Shown: piece by piece, positions 62,997-64,000 of the stretch
How the letters are laid out: each line of letters begins with the position of its first letter
Position numbering within the stretch: position 1 is the first letter of the stretch
Source: Chloroflexi bacterium 44-23
Lineage (GTDB): Bacteria; Chloroflexota; Anaerolineae; Anaerolineales; Anaerolineaceae
NCBI GenBank assembly: GCA_001899005.1
Contig: MKUW01000028.1
Location: 124,001 to 188,000, forward strand
Direction: 5' to 3'
DNA: 64,000 nt
Position numbers and translations under genes: made by a program
Notes under the pieces: model-generated
Told to the model about the DNA's origin: nothing
The model's input: the letters and a program-made list of their open reading frames with translations, nothing else
Database searches by the model: none

Positions 62997-64000
62997 ATGA
63001 ATGACCCCATTGCCTTTCAAAAAGGAAGTATCGCGCTTCTCCCAAAATTAAGTGGAATAGGCGGCCCGACCTCCTTCCAGAAAAAACTAATGGAAGGTTT
63101 GGAAAAGAGAGGCATACATTCTCATTTCAACCCAGGCAACCCAACTACACGAGTTCTTCTGGTGAATGGCGGCAGCAAACATCTGGCGTCCATTTGGAAA
63201 GCACGAAAACGTGGGGTAAGGGTGGTACAGCGTTTGAATGGGATGAATTGGATCCATCGTCAACGCAAGACCGGAATTCGGCATTATTTACGCAGTGAAT
63301 ATGGCAATTGGAATCTTTCATTTATCCGCAAACACCTGGCAGATCACATCGTTTACCAATCACTCTTTTCAAAAGACTGGTGGGAGAAAAAATACGGTCT
63401 CACACATATAACGGATAGTATTGTCTATAATGGTGTTGACCTTGACTTTTACACACCGCTGGGTGCCCATTCACGGCCCACTGATCATATCCGTATTCTA
63501 ATGGTCGAAGGCCGCCTTGGTGGTGGATACGAAGAAGGGTTGTTGAATGCCATCCGTTTGGTCACACAATTAAGTGAAAGGCTTTCACAACGCCTGGAAT
63601 TAATGGTTCTGGGTGAAGTTTCCTCAATCGTCCAACGACAAATTGTGGGTGCTGGTAATACCTGGATTACATGGGAGGGCATTGTCAAACCTGAGCACAT
63701 TCCGGTCTTTGACCGTTCTGCTCATATCCTTTTCTCAGCCGATATTAACGCTGCCTGCCCTAATTCAGTAATTGAGGCAATCGCCTGCGGTTTGCCAGTG
63801 GTCGCTTTCAATAGCGGGTCTTTGGAAGAAATTCTTAAAAATGATGCTGGTAAAGTTGCAGCTTACGGCAGTGATCCGTGGTTGTTAGAGCCACCCGACA
63901 TAGCTGCTTTATCAGACGCAGCCTTGACTGTATTGGACAGACTGCCCTATTACCGTCAGCAGGCCCGTAAACGGGCAGAGCAACTGTTTGGACTGGATGC
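62997..64000 (+). CDS. Glycosyltransferase family 4-like (gene cut by window end)
   Basis: An open frame from the ATG at 62997 to the window edge, 334 codons so far. Features are an N-terminal glycine-rich loop (L-S-G-I-G-G-P-T-S-F), S-I-V-Y-N-G-V-D-L-D-F-Y in the middle and the donor-binding block P-N-S-V-I-E-A-I-A-C-G-L-P-V-V-A-F-N-S-G-S-L-E-E. These are typical of GT-B, family 4 enzymes. It should add a sugar, perhaps ManNAc-uronate, to a growing surface polysaccharide. It follows wecB after 23 bases and belongs to the same cluster. Confidence 0.88.
   Translation, partial: MNDPIAFQKGSIALLPKLSGIGGPTSFQKKLMEGLEKRGIHSHFNPGNPTTRVLLVNGGSKHLASIWKARKRGVRVVQRLNGMNWIHRQRKTGIRHYLRSEYGNWNLSFIRKHLADHIVYQSLFSKDWWEKKYGLTHITDSIVYNGVDLDFYTPLGAHSRPTDHIRILMVEGRLGGGYEEGLLNAIRLVTQLSERLSQRLELMVLGEVSSIVQRQIVGAGNTWITWEGIVKPEHIPVFDRSAHILFSADINAACPNSVIEAIACGLPVVAFNSGSLEEILKNDAGKVAAYGSDPWLLEPPDIAALSDAALTVLDRLPYYRQQARKRAEQLFGLD

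Noticed and set aside
1..64000. CRISPR arrays, tRNA or rRNA genes, replication origin
   Set aside because: No regularly spaced direct repeats, cloverleaf-like sequence or conserved rRNA stretch was noticed in any gap. A tRNA scan could still find what reading by eye missed.

Overview
The window looks like a stretch of a bacterial chromosome with moderate to low GC and densely packed genes. My best guess is a member of the Chloroflexota, probably class Anaerolineae. That is an inference from gene content: a YerB-like DUF3048 lipoprotein, Thr/Pro-rich lipoprotein linkers, deazaflavin-dependent (DDN-like) proteins, MenA, DUF2085 and DUF4126 membrane proteins and an RHS remnant. No rRNA or tRNA gene was found to confirm it. 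Both ends cut genes: an MFS transporter on the left and a glycosyltransferase on the right.

Layout. 1-2.2 kb: end of an MFS gene, then a convergent pair (GNAT and a Nudix-like protein, overlapping by 8 bases). 2.6-8.6 kb: a PilZ protein, then a minus-strand operon with an ABC importer (binding protein, two permeases, ATPase), a glycerophosphodiester phosphodiesterase and a PlsC-type acyltransferase. 9.4-11.4 kb: tag, GNAT, YjbR and an alkyltransferase-like (ATL) gene, which look like an alkylation-damage cluster. 12.2-17.4 kb: a run of small metabolic genes (YqfO-like, SnoaL-like, DDN-like, uridine-kinase-like, PhzF, APH-like, MenA). 18.2-20.8 kb: a HemG-like flavodoxin and purB, followed by the decayed remains of purH. 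21-27.4 kb: lactate permease, a MITE-like inverted repeat, an orphan DNA methyltransferase, a CAT-like acetyltransferase, an MFS pump with its TetR regulator and a clear operator, and a nucleoside phosphorylase.

27.7-40.7 kb: envelope and signalling genes (DUF3048 lipoprotein, DUF2085, DUF4126, L,D-transpeptidase, cupin, dodecin, flavin-reductase-like protein, a PAS-GGDEF-EAL protein with a degenerate EAL domain, a second DDN protein, an Fsr-like MFS, a lipoprotein and a glutaredoxin-thioredoxin reductase fusion). 40.7-43.1 kb: a genomic scar in which a frameshifted RHS gene abuts a truncated membrane-protein gene. 43.2-49.9 kb: cyclophilin, a membrane GGDEF protein, a pyrophosphatase-like protein, GNAT, a CBS-domain protein and gnd. 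50.3-60.4 kb: hutU with two small membrane proteins, then a minus-strand group made of a receiver/TnpA-like fusion, polA and a TPR protein whose start overlaps the polA stop. 60.5-64 kb: wecC, wecB and a glycosyltransferase, the beginning of a surface-polysaccharide cluster.

The most unusual item is the 694-residue protein at 58357-60441. It joins a receiver-like domain, a possible roadblock-like domain and a long acidic linker to a C-terminal domain resembling the IS200/IS605 TnpA (Y1) transposase, with the HUH histidine pair broken. I see no CRISPR array, no intact insertion sequence and no tRNA gene.
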